A stretch of 64,000 nt of DNA from Pseudomonadota bacterium (GTDB lineage Bacteria > Pseudomonadota > Gammaproteobacteria > Burkholderiales > Burkholderiaceae_C). The DNA is taken from positions 20,509 to 84,508 of the forward strand of contig JAKBBK010000004.1 of NCBI GenBank assembly GCA_021808525.1, read 5' to 3'. How positions within the stretch are numbered: the stretch's first letter is position 1; each line of letters starts with the position of its first letter. Positions 17,636-27,030 of this stretch are shown piece after piece. The notes under the pieces were generated by a model. The model saw nothing but the letters and a program-made list of their open reading frames with translations, had not been told where the DNA came from and ran no database searches. The position numbers were made by a program, and so were the translations under genes.

Positions 17636-18251
17636 GGTGTTCGGGCCCCCCCGATGCCGGATTATCGTCCTGCAGCCACTCGCGCAGGCGAGTGAGCGCG
17701 CGCAGGTGGTGGGTTTTCACGCTGCCTTCGCTGATGCGCATGGCACGCGCGGTGTCGGCGATGGTCATGTCCTCCATCTCGCGCAGCAGGAATACCTGGC
17801 GCTGGCGCGCGCTCAGGCGGGCCAGCGCGTCGGCGATGCGCCCGGCCAGTTGCAGGCTGCCCACACGCTGCTCGGGTCCCGGCGTCTCGTCGGCCAGGCT
17901 TTCCCAGCCGGGCGCCTCGCCGTCGGGATCCTCGTCGCTGGCGAAGAAGAAGTCGAACACGCGTTCGACCTTGCGCCGGCGATGCCAGTCGGTGATGCGG
18001 TTGCGCAGGATGCCGTAGAACAAGGGCGCCCATTCGGCCTGCGGCTTGTCGGGATAGCGCGCGACCAGTCGCTCCAGGCTGTCCTGCACCAGATCGGCGG
18101 CCAGGTGGCTGTTGCCGGCGGTCTCGAGCAGAGCCAGGCGCATGGCGCGTGGGCGCACCTCGACGCAGAAGCGATCCAGCGCGGAGCGGGCGGTCACGGA
18201 CGGGACGTGGTCGGCTCGGACATGCGTGGGAGCATAGGCGGTCAGGGACAT
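17625..18251 (-). CDS. ECF-type RNA polymerase sigma factor
   Basis: A 208-residue group 4 sigma factor. Region 2 is at about residues 22-95 (HLAADLVQDSLERL, LFYGILRNRITDWHRRRK) and region 4 at about 135-190 (RLSARQRQVFLLREMEDMTIADTARAMRISEGSVKTHHLRAL, a clear helix-turn-helix). ATG 18251 was chosen because upstream codons lack any family similarity and cross the AT-rich promoter region. It heads a three-gene overlapping operon with the anti-sigma and DUF3106-like genes, an arrangement seen in other Burkholderiales. The stimulus is unknown. Confidence 0.9.
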   Translation of the reverse strand: MSLTAYAPTHVRADHVPSVTARSALDRFCVEVRPRAMRLALLETAGNSHLAADLVQDSLERLVARYPDKPQAEWAPLFYGILRNRITDWHRRRKVERVFDFFFASDEDPDGEAPGWESLADETPGPEQRVGSLQLAGRIADALARLSARQRQVFLLREMEDMTIADTARAMRISEGSVKTHHLRALTRLREWLQDDNPASGGPEHHAC

Positions 18252-18415
18252 GGGCGGTAGCGGCGTGGCGCGTCGGACTGGGCCGTACGTGGCGATAACG
18301 CCGCGGCCCGCGGATTGCGCGACAGGTCCTATGTAATATTGTGTAACCGTGCAGGAATTCGCGCGCATGCGCGGCCCCCTTCCTAGAATGCAGCGTTTTG
18401 ATCCCCGCCCACACC

Positions 18416-19603
18416 GTGAACCCGCTGCTCGACCGACTCCGCCCCTATCCCTTCGAAAAGCTGCGGGAACTCACGCGCGATCTGCGCCCCAACCCCGGGC
18501 TGCGACCGATCAGCCTGGGCATCGGCGAGCCGCGTCATCCCACGCCGGCCTTCATACGCCAGGCCCTGGTCGATCATCTGGACGGGCTGGCGGTGTATCC
18601 GGCCACGCTGGGCAGCCTGGAGCTGCGCCAGGCCTGCGCACGCTGGGCGCAACGCCGCCACGGCGTGGAACTCGACCCGGCCACGCAGCTGATCCCGGTC
18701 AACGGCTCGCGCGAGGCCCTGTTCGCGCTGGCGCAGACGGTCATCGACCCCCGGCGTCCCGGCGCGCTGGTGCTCAGCCCCAACCCCTTCTACCAGATCT
18801 ACGAGGGCGCGGCGCTTCTCGCCGGAGCCGATTGCCGCTTCGTACCCGCGGACCCGGCGCGCAACTTCGGGCTGGACTGGGACGTCGTGTCCGAGGACGA
18901 ATGGCGACGCACCCAGCTGGTGTACGTGTGCACCCCCGGCAATCCCACCGGAGCGGTCATGGGCCTGGCGGAGTGGAAGCGCCTGTTCGAGCTGTCGGAC
19001 CGACACGGCTTCGTCATCGCCAGCGACGAGTGCTACGGCGAGATCTGGTTCGGCGACCATCCGCCCCTGGGCGGACTGCAGGCGGCGCGCGAACTGGGGC
19101 GCCACGACCTGCGCAACCTGGTCATGCTCAGCTCCCTGTCCAAGCGCTCCAACGTGCCCGGCCTGCGCTCGGGCTTCGTCGCCGGCGACGCGCGGGTGCT
19201 CAAATCCTTCCTGCTCTACCGCACCTACCATGGCAGCGCCATGGGACCGGCGGTGCAACAGGCCAGCATCGCGGCCTGGAACGACGAGCAGCACGTGGAG
19301 GACAACCGGCGCCTGTACCGCGAGAAATTCGCTCGCGTGCTGCCCATCCTGCAGCCGGTGCTGGACGTGTCGTTGCCCGACGCGGCCTTCTACCTCTGGG
19401 CGAAGACTCCCGGCGACGACGTCGACTTCGCCCGAGGTCTGCTCGAAAACTACAATTGCACGGTTTTGCCGGGAAGCCTGCTGGCGCGCGAGCAGGACGG
19501 GCGCAATCCCGGCGCCGGCCGCGTGCGCCTGGCGCTGGTGGCCGGCGTCGACGAATGCGTCGAGGCGGCCGAACGCATCGCGGCGTACGCACGCGGTCTC
19601 TGA
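18416..19603 (+). CDS. dapC: N-succinyldiaminopimelate aminotransferase
   Basis: A 395-residue fold-type I aminotransferase for the DapC step of lysine/diaminopimelate synthesis. Lys243 in [10 protein letters not shown] is the PLP lysine; other motifs are [28 protein letters not shown] and ASDECYGE. I prefer the GTG start at 18416 ([16 protein letters not shown] is the usual N-terminus) over an upstream in-frame TTG at 18398. The gene heads the dapC-dapD-pilT/U-dapE-prmB-ABC-F run. The promoter is probably in the AT-rich 18330-18350 stretch (TAATAT), shared with the divergent sigma operon. Confidence 0.94.
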   Translation: MNPLLDRLRPYPFEKLRELTRDLRPNPGLRPISLGIGEPRHPTPAFIRQALVDHLDGLAVYPATLGSLELRQACARWAQRRHGVELDPATQLIPVNGSREALFALAQTVIDPRRPGALVLSPNPFYQIYEGAALLAGADCRFVPADPARNFGLDWDVVSEDEWRRTQLVYVCTPGNPTGAVMGLAEWKRLFELSDRHGFVIASDECYGEIWFGDHPPLGGLQAARELGRHDLRNLVMLSSLSKRSNVPGLRSGFVAGDARVLKSFLLYRTYHGSAMGPAVQQASIAAWNDEQHVEDNRRLYREKFARVLPILQPVLDVSLPDAAFYLWAKTPGDDVDFARGLLENYNCTVLPGSLLAREQDGRNPGAGRVRLALVAGVDECVEAAERIAAYARGL

Positions 19604-19626
19604 TCCACGAAACCAAGCAACCATCC

Positions 19627-20448
19627 ATGAGCAAGCAACTTCAGACCATCATCGACCAGGCCTGGGAAAAGCGCGCCGAATACGGGCCCCAGTCGGCGCC
19701 GAGCGACCTGCGCGACGCCGTCTCGCAGGTGCTGGCCGAACTCAACGCCGGGCGCATGCGCGTGGCCGAGAAGATCGACGGCGAGTGGGTCACGCACCAG
19801 TGGGTCAAGAAGGCCGTGCTGCTGAGTTTCCGCATGACCGACAACGAGATGATGCGTGCCGGGGACCTGCATTTCTTCGACAAGGTGGAAACCAAGTTCA
19901 GCCGCCTGGGCGAGGACGAGATGCGCGCCACCGGCGTGCGCGTGGTGCCTCCGGCGGTGGCGCGCCACGGCGCCTACCTGGCCCCGGGCGTGGTGCTGAT
20001 GCCCTCCTACGTGAACATCGGCGCCTACGTGGGCGAGGGCACGATGGTCGACACCTGGGCCACCGTGGGCTCCTGCGCGCAGATCGGGCGCAACGTGCAC
20101 CTGTCGGGAGGCGTGGGCATCGGCGGCGTGCTCGAGCCCATCCAGGCCAACCCGACCATCATCGGGGACAACTGTTTCATCGGCGCGCGCTCGGAGATCG
20201 TCGAGGGCGTGATCGTCGAGGACAACTGCGTGATCTCGATGGGCGTGTACATCGGCAAGTCCACCAAGATCTACGACCGTTCCACCGGCGAGGTGATGTA
20301 CGGTCGCGTACCCGAGGGCTCGGTGGTGGTGTCGGGCAACCTGCCCAGCGCCGATGGTCGCTACAGCCTGTACTGCGCGGTGATCGTCAAGCGCGTGGAC
20401 GCGCAGACCCGGGCCAAGACCGCGATCAACGAACTGCTGCGCGACTGA
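19627..20448 (+). CDS. dapD: 2,3,4,5-tetrahydropyridine-2,6-dicarboxylate N-succinyltransferase
   Basis: A 273-residue trimeric enzyme with a left-handed beta helix that makes N-succinyl-2-amino-6-ketopimelate, the step before DapC. The hexapeptide repeat region runs from about residue 105 ([62 protein letters not shown]). The N-terminal helices carry WEKRAEYGP. Length equals that of E. coli DapD. It starts 23 nt after dapC. Confidence 0.97.
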   Translation: MSKQLQTIIDQAWEKRAEYGPQSAPSDLRDAVSQVLAELNAGRMRVAEKIDGEWVTHQWVKKAVLLSFRMTDNEMMRAGDLHFFDKVETKFSRLGEDEMRATGVRVVPPAVARHGAYLAPGVVLMPSYVNIGAYVGEGTMVDTWATVGSCAQIGRNVHLSGGVGIGGVLEPIQANPTIIGDNCFIGARSEIVEGVIVEDNCVISMGVYIGKSTKIYDRSTGEVMYGRVPEGSVVVSGNLPSADGRYSLYCAVIVKRVDAQTRAKTAINELLRD

Positions 20449-20494
20449 GCCGCGGCGTCGGCGCAAGCGCACACCCACCCGGCGGAGGATCCCG

Positions 20495-21640
20495 ATGTCC
20501 ACCATGGAACGGTTGCTGCAGTTGATGGCCGAGAAAAAGGCCTCGGACCTGTACGTCAGCGCCAACGCGCCCATCCAGATCCGCATCAACGGCCAGTCGG
20601 TGCCGATCAATCGCCAGGTGATCTCGGCGCAGGACCCGGCCAAGCTGCTGGGAGAGATCATCGACGAGCCGCGCATGCGCGAGCTGCACGAGCGCGGAGA
20701 GCTCAACCTGGCCGTCGCGCGCGAGGGGCTGGGCAGTTTCCGGGTCAGCGCCTTCCTGCAGCGCGGCACCGTGGCGGTGGTGGTGCGCTACATCCCCGGA
20801 GACATTCCCGCGCTGGACAGCCTGAACCTGCCGCCGGTGCTGGCCGATCTGGTCAAGCAGCGCCATGGGCTGATCCTGGTGGTCGGCTCCACGGGATCGG
20901 GCAAGAGCACCACCCTGGCCGCCATGCTCGACCATCGCAACCAGCAGATGAGCGGGCATATCCTCACGCTGGAGGAGCCGATCGAGTACCTGTTCCGCAA
21001 CCGTCGCTCCATCGTCAACCAGCGCGAGATCGGCATCGACGCGCGCGACCTGGCGATCGGCCTGAAGAACGCGTTGCGCCAGGCCCCGGACTGCATCATG
21101 ATCGGCGAGATCCGCGATCGCGACACCATGGCCGCGGCGCTGAGCTATGCCTTGTCGGGGCACCTGTGCCTGGCCACGCTGCACGCCTCGAACAGCCACC
21201 AGGCGCTCAACCGCATCCTGGGCCTGTTCCCGCTGGACATGCGCCCGGCGCTGTTGTCCGACCTGGCCGCCGGACTGCGCGCGGTGATCTCGCAGCGCCT
21301 GCTGCCGGCGCAGTCCGGCGGTCGCATCCCGGCCGTCGAGGTGCTGCTGAACACGCAGCTGATTCGTGAGCTCATCGTCAAGGGCGACCTTGGCGGAGTG
21401 CGCGAGGCGATGGAAAAATCCATGGCCGAGGGCTCGCAGAGCTTCGAGCAGTGCCTGGCCGAGATGGTGCGCGACGGGCGCGTGGCGCGCGATGAAGCGC
21501 TGGCCGCCGCCGATTCGCCCACCAACCTGCTGTGGCGCCTGCAGAACGACTTCTCCGCCCGACCGGCGGCGCAGGCCGCCGCGCCCGAAGCCGACGAACC
21601 CTCCTTCCGCGACATCTCGCTCGACCTCGAAGGGCAGTGA
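20495..21640 (+). CDS. PilT/PilU-type type IV pilus retraction ATPase
   Basis: A 381-residue hexameric AAA-like ATPase. Walker [10 protein letters not shown] is at residues 131-139; the Asp box ([10 protein letters not shown]), Walker B region ([12 protein letters not shown]) and His box (LATLHASNS) are intact. Length, the [13 protein letters not shown] segment and the C-terminal tail match PilU better than PilT. It starts 46 nt after dapD, with GGAGG as ribosome binding site, and ends 8 nt before dapE. No other pilus gene is in the window, so it depends on pilin genes elsewhere. Which paralogue it is remains uncertain. Confidence 0.9.
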   Translation: MSTMERLLQLMAEKKASDLYVSANAPIQIRINGQSVPINRQVISAQDPAKLLGEIIDEPRMRELHERGELNLAVAREGLGSFRVSAFLQRGTVAVVVRYIPGDIPALDSLNLPPVLADLVKQRHGLILVVGSTGSGKSTTLAAMLDHRNQQMSGHILTLEEPIEYLFRNRRSIVNQREIGIDARDLAIGLKNALRQAPDCIMIGEIRDRDTMAAALSYALSGHLCLATLHASNSHQALNRILGLFPLDMRPALLSDLAAGLRAVISQRLLPAQSGGRIPAVEVLLNTQLIRELIVKGDLGGVREAMEKSMAEGSQSFEQCLAEMVRDGRVARDEALAAADSPTNLLWRLQNDFSARPAAQAAAPEADEPSFRDISLDLEGQ

Positions 21641-21648
21641 CTCCACCC

Positions 21649-22827
21649 ATGCCATCCCCAAGCCCCGTGCCCGCGCCGACCCCGACGCTGGACCTGGTGC
21701 GCGAGCTCATCCGCCGCCCCTCGGTGAGCCCGGCCGACGCCGGATGCCAGGAACTGCTGGCCGCGCGCCTGCGCGCCTGCGGTTTCGCCTGCGAAACCAT
21801 CGCCAGTGGCCCCGACGACTGGCGGGTCGACAACCTGTGGGCGCTGCGTCCGGGCAGCGCCGGGGCCGACTCCCCGGTGCTGGTGTTCGCCGGGCATACC
21901 GACGTCGTTCCCACCGGTCCGCTGAACGCCTGGAGCAGCGACCCCTTCGAGCCCAGCCTGCGCGACGGGCGCCTGTACGGGCGCGGCGCGGCCGACATGA
22001 AAAGCTCCCTGGCGGCCATGGTCGTGGCCGTGGAGCAGTTCCTGCGCGCCCACCCGCAGCCGCGCGCCTCCATCGCCTTCCTGCTCACCAGCGACGAGGA
22101 AGGCCCGGCGCGCGACGGCACGGTCAAGGTCTGCGAGGAGTTGCACCGCCGCGGCCAGCGCCTGGACTGGTGCATCGTCGGCGAGCCGACCAGCACCCGG
22201 ACCCTGGGCGACGTGATCAAGAACGGGCGCCGTGGCTCCCTGTCGGGCAAGCTGACGGTGCACGGGGTGCAGGGCCATGTCGCCTACCCGCAACTGGCGC
22301 GCAACCCCGTGCATCTGCTGGCGCCGGCGCTGGCCGAGCTCGCCGCCACGGTCTGGGATGAAGGCGACGAGCATTTCCCGCCCACCACCTGGCAGGTGTC
22401 CAACCTCCACGCCGGGACCGGCGCGGGCAACGTGATTCCCGGCGAGCTGGAACTGACGTTCAACTTCCGCTTCAGCCCGGCGTCCCCGGCGCCGCGACTG
22501 CAGCAGCGCGTGGTCGAGCTGCTGCAGCGCCACGGCGTGCCGCACACCCTGCAGTGGACCCTGGGCGCCGAACCCTTCCTGACCCCCGTGGGCGAGCTCT
22601 CGCGCGCCCTGGTCGAGGCCATCGAGCGGGAAACCGGAGCCCGCGCCGAGCTGTCGACCACCGGCGGCACCTCGGATGCCCGCTTCATCGCCAAGGTCTG
22701 CCAGCAGGTGGTGGAGTTCGGTCCGCCCAACGCGAGCATCCACCAGATCGACGAGCACATCGAATTGCGCCATCTCGAGCCCCTGGCCGGCGTGTACCGG
22801 CGCACCCTCGAGGCGCTGGCGGCCTGA
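21649..22827 (+). CDS. dapE: Succinyl-diaminopimelate desuccinylase
   Basis: A 392-residue M20-family zinc hydrolase that removes succinate from N-succinyl-LL-diaminopimelate. Metal-site motifs: [34 protein letters not shown], and the late [10 protein letters not shown] and [17 protein letters not shown] 21649 was chosen over the longer open frame inside pilT/U. The N-terminus carries a short Pro-rich stretch not needed for the fold. The stop overlaps the prmB start by one base (TGATG). Confidence 0.96.
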   Translation: MPSPSPVPAPTPTLDLVRELIRRPSVSPADAGCQELLAARLRACGFACETIASGPDDWRVDNLWALRPGSAGADSPVLVFAGHTDVVPTGPLNAWSSDPFEPSLRDGRLYGRGAADMKSSLAAMVVAVEQFLRAHPQPRASIAFLLTSDEEGPARDGTVKVCEELHRRGQRLDWCIVGEPTSTRTLGDVIKNGRRGSLSGKLTVHGVQGHVAYPQLARNPVHLLAPALAELAATVWDEGDEHFPPTTWQVSNLHAGTGAGNVIPGELELTFNFRFSPASPAPRLQQRVVELLQRHGVPHTLQWTLGAEPFLTPVGELSRALVEAIERETGARAELSTTGGTSDARFIAKVCQQVVEFGPPNASIHQIDEHIELRHLEPLAGVYRRTLEALAA

Positions 22828-23720
22828 TGCCCGGGCTACGTTTCTCGCAGGCCTGGCGCGAAGCCGAGCAGCGCCTGCTGGATGCCGGCCTGAGCTTCGG
22901 GCAGGGCACCGAGGACGCGGCGCAGGAGGCCGCCTGGATGCTCCTGCACTGCCTGGGCTGGCCCTTGCTGGAGAGCTTCGCGCGCCTGCCCGCGCTGCAG
23001 CGCCGCGTCGTGCCCGAGGCGGCGCTGCTACGCCTGCGCGAGTTGCTGGAGCAGCGCGTGCGCACGCGCCGCCCGCTGGCCTACCTGCTGGGCGAGGCCT
23101 GGCTGCACGGCCAGCGCTTCCTGGCGGACGAGCGCGCCATCGTGCCGCGCTCGCTGATCGCGGAACTGCTGGACGAGGGCCTCGACCCCTGGCTGCGCGC
23201 CGAGCCCGCGCGCATCGCCGACCTGTGCACCGGTGGCGCCAGCCTGGCCATCCTGGCGGCGCGGCGCTGGCCCGGCGCCCAGGTGACGGGTGGCGACATC
23301 TCGGAGCCGGCGCTGGAGCTGGCGCGCGCCAATGTCGAACTGCACGGCCTGGGCGGCCGGGTGCGCCTGCTGCGCTCGGACCTGTTCGAAGCCTTCGAGC
23401 CCGGGCCCCGCTTCGACCTGGTGCTGTGCAATCCCCCCTACGTGAACGAAGCCTCGATGCGCGCATTGCCCCGCGAATTCCAGCACGAACCCCGGCTGGC
23501 GCTGGCTGGCGGGGGCGATGGCATGGACCTGGTGCGCCGGCTGCTGCGCGAGGCTGCCCGCCACCTGGATCCCCGGGGCGTGATGGTGGTGGAGATCGGC
23601 CACGAGCGCGCGCACTTCGAGGCGGCCTTCCCGCGCCTGGAGGTGCACTGGCTGCCGGTCAGCGCCGGCGACGACGCGGTGTTCCTGGTCGAGGCCTCCG
23701 CGCTGGAACCCGGCGCATGA
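22827..23720 (+). CDS. prmB: Ribosomal protein L3 glutamine N5-methyltransferase
   Basis: A 297-residue SAM-dependent methyltransferase. The AdoMet site is DLCTGGASLAI near residue 134, and the catalytic NPPY motif (CNPPYVNEASM) follows. The N-terminal helical domain with YLLGEAWLHGQRF is that of the HemK/PrmB group; the DLCTGG form and the NPPYV(N) context match PrmB rather than PrmC. It overlaps dapE by 1 nt and the ABC-F gene by 4 nt (ATGA), so all three are likely co-translated. Confidence 0.93.
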   Translation: MPGLRFSQAWREAEQRLLDAGLSFGQGTEDAAQEAAWMLLHCLGWPLLESFARLPALQRRVVPEAALLRLRELLEQRVRTRRPLAYLLGEAWLHGQRFLADERAIVPRSLIAELLDEGLDPWLRAEPARIADLCTGGASLAILAARRWPGAQVTGGDISEPALELARANVELHGLGGRVRLLRSDLFEAFEPGPRFDLVLCNPPYVNEASMRALPREFQHEPRLALAGGGDGMDLVRRLLREAARHLDPRGVMVVEIGHERAHFEAAFPRLEVHWLPVSAGDDAVFLVEASALEPGA

Positions 23721-25648
23721 TCCGCCTGCAGGGCCTGAGCCTGCGCCGCGGCGCCAAGGTGGTGCTCGACGGCGCCGACCTGAGCGTGCAGACCGGCGAG
23801 AAGGTCGGCTTGGTGGGCGCCAACGGAGCCGGCAAGTCCTCGCTGTTCGGGCTCCTGCTCGGCCAGCTCATCGAGGACGGAGGCACGCTGGAGTTCCCGG
23901 CCCATTGGCGTGTCGCCTCGGTGGCGCAGCAGGTGCCGGACGAGGATTGCGAAGCGGCGGAATTCGTCTGCCGCGGCGACCGCGCGCTGCAGGAGGCGCT
24001 GCGCGCAAGCCGCGAGGCCGAGCGCGAGGGCGACGCCCAGCGCATCGCGGCCGCGGCCGAGGCCCTGGAGCTTGCCCAGGCCTACAGCGCGCGCGCGCGC
24101 GCCGAGGCCCTGCTGCTCGGCCTGGGTTTCGCGCAGGGCGCGCTGCAACAGCCGGTGCGCGGTTTTTCCGGCGGCTGGCGCATGCGCCTGGCGCTGGCGC
24201 AGGCCCTGTTCCAGCCCAGCGATTGCATGTTGCTGGACGAGCCCACCAACCACCTCGATCTCGATGCGCTGGTGTGGCTGGAGAGCTGGCTGGCACGCTA
24301 CCCCGGAACCCTGCTGGTGATTTCGCACGACCGCGAATTCCTGGACGCGGTCACCCGCGTGACGGTGCACCTCGAGCAGGGGCGCCTGACTCGCTACGCC
24401 GGGGGCTACACGGCCTTCGAGCAGCGGCGCGCGCAGGCGCTGACCCAGCAGGCGCAGGCCTATGCGCGCCAGCAGTCCGACATCGCGCGCCTGAACTCCT
24501 TCGTCGAGCGTTTTCGCGCCAAGGCCACCAAGGCGCGCCAGGCGCAAAGCCGGCTCAAGGCGCTGGAGCGCATGCAACTGCTGGCTCCGGTGGTGCTCAG
24601 CCACCCCTTGCAGTTCGAATTCCTGCAGCCGCAGCGGCAGCCCCAGCAGTTGCTGCGCGGGCGAGGGCTGGATTGCGGATTCGCGCCCGGCGCGCCTGTG
24701 CTGCGCGAGGTCGAGCTCGACGTGCTGGCCGGCGCGCGCATCGGCGTGCTCGGTGCCAACGGGCAGGGCAAGTCGACCCTGGTGAAGACCCTCGCGGGAG
24801 TGCTGGAGCCGCTGGCCGGCAGCCTGCATCCGGGCGAAGGGGTGGTGCTGGGCTATTTCGCGCAGCAGGAAATGGACGTGCTGCGCCCGGACGAGACGCC
24901 GATGCAGCATCTGCAGCGTCTGGCCCAGGCCAGCGAGCGCCCGGGCACCACGCAGGACTGGCGCGACTGGCTGGGCCGGTTCCAGTTCAGCGGCGAGCTG
25001 GCGGCGCAGCCCGTGGGCACCATGTCCGGGGGCGAGCGCGCCCGGCTGCTGCTCGCGCTGCTGGTGTGGCAGCGCCCGAACGTCCTGCTGCTCGACGAGC
25101 CCACCAACCACCTGGACCTGCCGACCCGCGAGGCGCTGAGCCTGGCGCTGCAGGAGTTCGGTGGCGCCATGCTGCTGGTGTCGCACGACCGCGCCCTGTT
25201 GCGCGCCGTGTGCGACGAATACTGGCTGGTGGCCGACGGGGGCCTGCGCCCCTTCGACGGCGACCTGGACGATTACCAGCGCTGGGTGCTCGAGCGCGCG
25301 CGCCAGGCCGCCCGCGAACCCGCTGATCCGGCGTCCGCGGACGAGGGCGAGGGTGCGCAGGCCACGCCGGAGAATCGCCGCGAGCAGCGCCGCGCATCGG
25401 CGCGCCAGCGCGCCGAGCGCGATCGCCTGCTGGCGCCGCTGCGCCAGGCCCAGGCGGCCGCGCAACGGCGTCTGGAAACCCTGGAGGCCCGGCGCGGACA
25501 GCTCGAGCAGGCGCTGGCCGCGCCGTCCCCGCGTCCGGCCGAACGCGCCGAGGCCGGGCGCGAGCTCAAGCAGCTGTTGCAGGACATCGAGGCCTGCGAG
25601 CAGGAATGGCTGGAGCTGGAGCAGCAGATGGAAGGCCTGCAGGCCTGA
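23717..25648 (+). CDS. ABC-F family ATPase, YheS-like
   Basis: A 643-residue soluble protein with two ABC cassettes and no transmembrane part. Walker A sites are GANGAGKS (residues 34-41) and GANGQGKST; signatures are FSGGWRMRL and MSGGERARL; Walker B regions end DEPTNHLDL in both halves. A P-site-tRNA-interaction linker of Arg/Lys-rich helices (RFRAKATKARQAQSRLKAL) sits between them and a C-terminal coiled coil (about 560-643) follows. ABC-F proteins act on the ribosome. Size and the coiled coil fit YheS best; Uup is the alternative. The stop is 2 nt from the convergent MATE stop. Confidence 0.92.
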   Translation: MIRLQGLSLRRGAKVVLDGADLSVQTGEKVGLVGANGAGKSSLFGLLLGQLIEDGGTLEFPAHWRVASVAQQVPDEDCEAAEFVCRGDRALQEALRASREAEREGDAQRIAAAAEALELAQAYSARARAEALLLGLGFAQGALQQPVRGFSGGWRMRLALAQALFQPSDCMLLDEPTNHLDLDALVWLESWLARYPGTLLVISHDREFLDAVTRVTVHLEQGRLTRYAGGYTAFEQRRAQALTQQAQAYARQQSDIARLNSFVERFRAKATKARQAQSRLKALERMQLLAPVVLSHPLQFEFLQPQRQPQQLLRGRGLDCGFAPGAPVLREVELDVLAGARIGVLGANGQGKSTLVKTLAGVLEPLAGSLHPGEGVVLGYFAQQEMDVLRPDETPMQHLQRLAQASERPGTTQDWRDWLGRFQFSGELAAQPVGTMSGGERARLLLALLVWQRPNVLLLDEPTNHLDLPTREALSLALQEFGGAMLLVSHDRALLRAVCDEYWLVADGGLRPFDGDLDDYQRWVLERARQAAREPADPASADEGEGAQATPENRREQRRASARQRAERDRLLAPLRQAQAAAQRRLETLEARRGQLEQALAAPSPRPAERAEAGRELKQLLQDIEACEQEWLELEQQMEGLQA

Positions 25649-25650
25649 GC

Positions 25651-27030
25651 TCAGGCGGCGGCCAGCTGACGTCGCGTGACCCGCAGCAGCAGCGAGGCGA
25701 TGCCGGCCGCGGCCAGAGCCAGCCCGGCGCAATAAGCGGCCCAGAATCCCGCCGCGCCCTGCAGCGCCGGCGGGCTCAGTCCGCTGAGGTCCAGGCCCAC
25801 CAGGCATCCGCCGCCCAGCCCCACGCCCCACAGGGCCAGCGCATACAAGGCGCCGGGCAGGGCGGCCACGTGCCAGGAGCGCAGCGCGAAGGCGCTGCAG
25901 GCCTGCAGCGCATCGAAGACCTGGTAGGCCGCCACCAGTCCGAGCAGGCGCGCGGCCACCCCCGCCACGCGGGGATCGCTGCTGTACCAGGAGGCGACCG
26001 GCGCGCGCAGCAGCAGCAGCGCCAGAGCCGCCGCGGCCGACACCAGCATGGCCGCGCCCACCCCGCTCCAGGCCGCGCGCACGGCGCCAGCAGGGCGGGC
26101 CGCTCCCAGCTGGCGCGCCACCATCGAGCCGGTGGCGATGGACATGGACAGCGGCAGCATGTACAGCACCGTGGCCACGCTGATGGCCACCTGGTGCGCG
26201 GCCAGTTGCACGTTGCCGGTGCGGGCGATGAACAGTGCCATGCCGGTGAAGGAGGACACGTCCACCATGACCGTCGCGCCGATGGGCAGACCCAGGCGCA
26301 GCAGGGCCAGCAACTGACCGGCTTGCGGAGCATCGAAGCGACCCAGCGCGCGCAAGGGCCGCAAGACCGCATCGCGCCCATGCTGGCGCCAGGCGCCGGC
26401 CAGCAGCAGCCACTGGGTGATGGCGGTGGCCGCCGCGCAGCCCAGCACGCCGTGGCCGGCCAGCCCGTGCAGGCCGAGGCTCGCGGGCGCCACCAGCAAG
26501 GCGTTGAGCAGCAGCTTGCAGCCCAGGCCCAGCGCCTGCTGCACGGTCACCAGCATCGGTCGCCCGATGGCCTGGCCCAGCGCCACGTGGATGCGGTAGA
26601 GCATGGCCGCCGGCAGTCCCAGCGCCAGCACGCGCAGGTACTCCACGGGCAGGCCCGCGTCGTGCTCGCCGGTCAGGCGCAGCAGCGGCTGCGGCCACAG
26701 CAGCAGCAGGCAGCCCAGCACGGCGAGCATCGCCGCCAGCCACAGCCCCTGGCGGAACACGGCGGCCACGCGGTCGACCCTGGCGGCGCCGGCCTCGCGG
26801 CCCAGTGCGGGAAGCAGGGCCTGGGTCACGCCGTCCAGCGCCAGGTAGGTGGTCATGTACACGGCCTGTCCCAGCGCCAGCGTGGCCAGGCCCAGGGTAT
26901 CGCCGCCGCGGCCCAGCATGACCGTGTCGGCCACGCCGAAGCCGACCACCGCCAGCTGCCCCACGAACACGGCGCCGGCCAGGCGCAGCAGTTCGCGCAG
27001 CGGCCCCCGCGCTTCAGCGCCCCGTGTCAT
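25651..27030 (-). CDS. MATE family multidrug/sodium antiporter
   Basis: A 459-residue inner-membrane exporter of the NorM type with about 12 hydrophobic segments arranged as two similar halves. The family motifs FVGQLAVVGFGVADTVMLGR in helix 1 and GATVMVDVSSF opening the second half are visible, as is ALGQAIGRPM in the first half. ATG 27030 was chosen because the long upstream frame lies inside the next gene. It overlaps the upstream membrane-protein gene by 17 nt. Substrates cannot be predicted. Confidence 0.92.
   Translation of the reverse strand: MTRGAEARGPLRELLRLAGAVFVGQLAVVGFGVADTVMLGRGGDTLGLATLALGQAVYMTTYLALDGVTQALLPALGREAGAARVDRVAAVFRQGLWLAAMLAVLGCLLLLWPQPLLRLTGEHDAGLPVEYLRVLALGLPAAMLYRIHVALGQAIGRPMLVTVQQALGLGCKLLLNALLVAPASLGLHGLAGHGVLGCAAATAITQWLLLAGAWRQHGRDAVLRPLRALGRFDAPQAGQLLALLRLGLPIGATVMVDVSSFTGMALFIARTGNVQLAAHQVAISVATVLYMLPLSMSIATGSMVARQLGAARPAGAVRAAWSGVGAAMLVSAAAALALLLLRAPVASWYSSDPRVAGVAARLLGLVAAYQVFDALQACSAFALRSWHVAALPGALYALALWGVGLGGGCLVGLDLSGLSPPALQGAAGFWAAYCAGLALAAAGIASLLLRVTRRQLAAA

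Noticed and set aside
23438-26743. A 1101-codon minus-strand frame across the ABC-F and MATE genes
   Set aside because: It runs antisense to ABC-F and in the wrong frame of MATE, whose correct frame shows clear helices and motifs.
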